DNA from: Haemonchus contortus
Taxonomy: Eukaryota > Nematoda > Chromadorea > Rhabditida > Trichostrongylidae
Direction: 5' to 3'
Assembly: GCA_000469685.2 (NCBI GenBank)
Contig: LS997567.1
Coordinates: 43,376,275-43,440,274 of the forward strand
Length of the DNA stretch: 64,000 nucleotides
Below the pieces are notes generated by a model that saw only the letters and a program-made list of their open reading frames with translations, did no database searches and was not told where the DNA came from. The translations under genes and the position numbers were made by a program. Of the stretch, positions 63,468 through 64,000 are shown piece by piece. Position 1 is the stretch's first letter. Every line of letters begins with the position of its first letter.

Positions 63468-64000
63468 GGCGCAATCCAAATTATAACATCTACAATTGCT
63501 GCAATTCAGAAGTAAGGTCATTTTTGCAATACTCAACCCACGAGAATCAACCAGTCAATTGAATCCAATCGTATAGGTCCATAACAGCAAGCGATCTCGG
63601 TTTCCTCACAGTGCGCATAAGAAACTTACAAACTCCAAAAATTTTCATTGACAGTCCGAAAAACAGCGTGAATGCGTGAAAATAGAGGAGACATTAGCAG
63701 GTGGCCATCTAAATGTTAGCTTAATTTAAGGAAAATAAAACCACTGTGATGTGGGCGTGACCTGAACGGTGTGCTCAGCCTATCCGTTCGAATGCAACGT
63801 AAACAAACAACTGGTGCAAGCCAAGGGGGTTTTTCACTAGCTTTGCTAGAAAAGAAGAGATTTGTGCACGTATTCTGTAACAAAAATCATCTTATTAACG
63901 TTAGTATGCATGAGATGACATTGATCGGGGAAGGCTAACATATAATACACCGGTGAACGAAGCTCACGCCCCTACACTCAACACACAGGAAAGCAAGTGG
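63468..64000. other. Right-edge intergenic DNA
   Basis: 533 bases with no credible exon, RNA gene or repeat recognised. Confidence 0.5.

Overview
This window looks like nuclear DNA of a nematode, most likely a clade V (rhabditid/strongylid-type) worm with large, repeat-filled introns. The signs are short exons bounded by TTTCAG-type acceptors and GTAAG/GTGAG donors, AATAAA signals close behind stop codons, very short operon-like spacing between some genes, and mariner-type transposons. The species cannot be fixed from the sequence alone. Almost no real gene is a single long ORF. I rebuilt genes by joining exons whose splice sites and phases agree and whose products match known families.

Layout. 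(1) 1-4935: a repeat-rich left edge. It holds a composite repeat element (TA-rich terminus, GT-rich microsatellite, 145-bp minisatellite), then two exons that look like the C-terminal STAS end of an SLC26-type anion transporter, then a dead 1.2-kb mariner inserted just past that gene's poly(A) signal. (2) 7260-22288, plus strand: a complete 19-exon GGA gene (VHS, GAT, hinge, gamma-adaptin ear; 606 aa), with a second, 880-bp mariner relic and a perfect-looking hairpin element in its introns. (3) 22289-30834: mostly intergenic, with two small foldback elements and one unexplained exon-like ORF. (4) 30835-44545, plus strand: a complete 8-exon Ras-superfamily GTPase of the RASD/Dexras/Rhes type (310 aa, ending in a CVLM prenylation box). 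An intron of this gene carries a second copy of the composite element in the opposite orientation. (5) 45127-60670, minus strand: four tandem genes for secreted lipocalin-domain proteins (transcription order D, C, B, A). Gaps D-C and C-B are short and operon-like. Intron B10 holds a TTAA-flanked piggyBac-like MITE. (6) 60924-64000: a predicted 74-aa plus-strand gene, divergent from lipocalin D, and the probable 5' exons of an unknown minus-strand gene.

Functionally, the GGA and RASD-like genes are single housekeeping or signalling genes (trans-Golgi clathrin sorting; membrane-anchored Ras-like signalling). The lipocalin cluster is a local gene-family expansion. All four have a signal peptide or hydrophobic start, a G-x-W-[FY] lipocalin signature and two conserved cysteines. 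Their intron phases split them into an A/D pair and a B/C pair, which records the duplication history. No tRNA, rRNA, CRISPR or prokaryotic features are supported.
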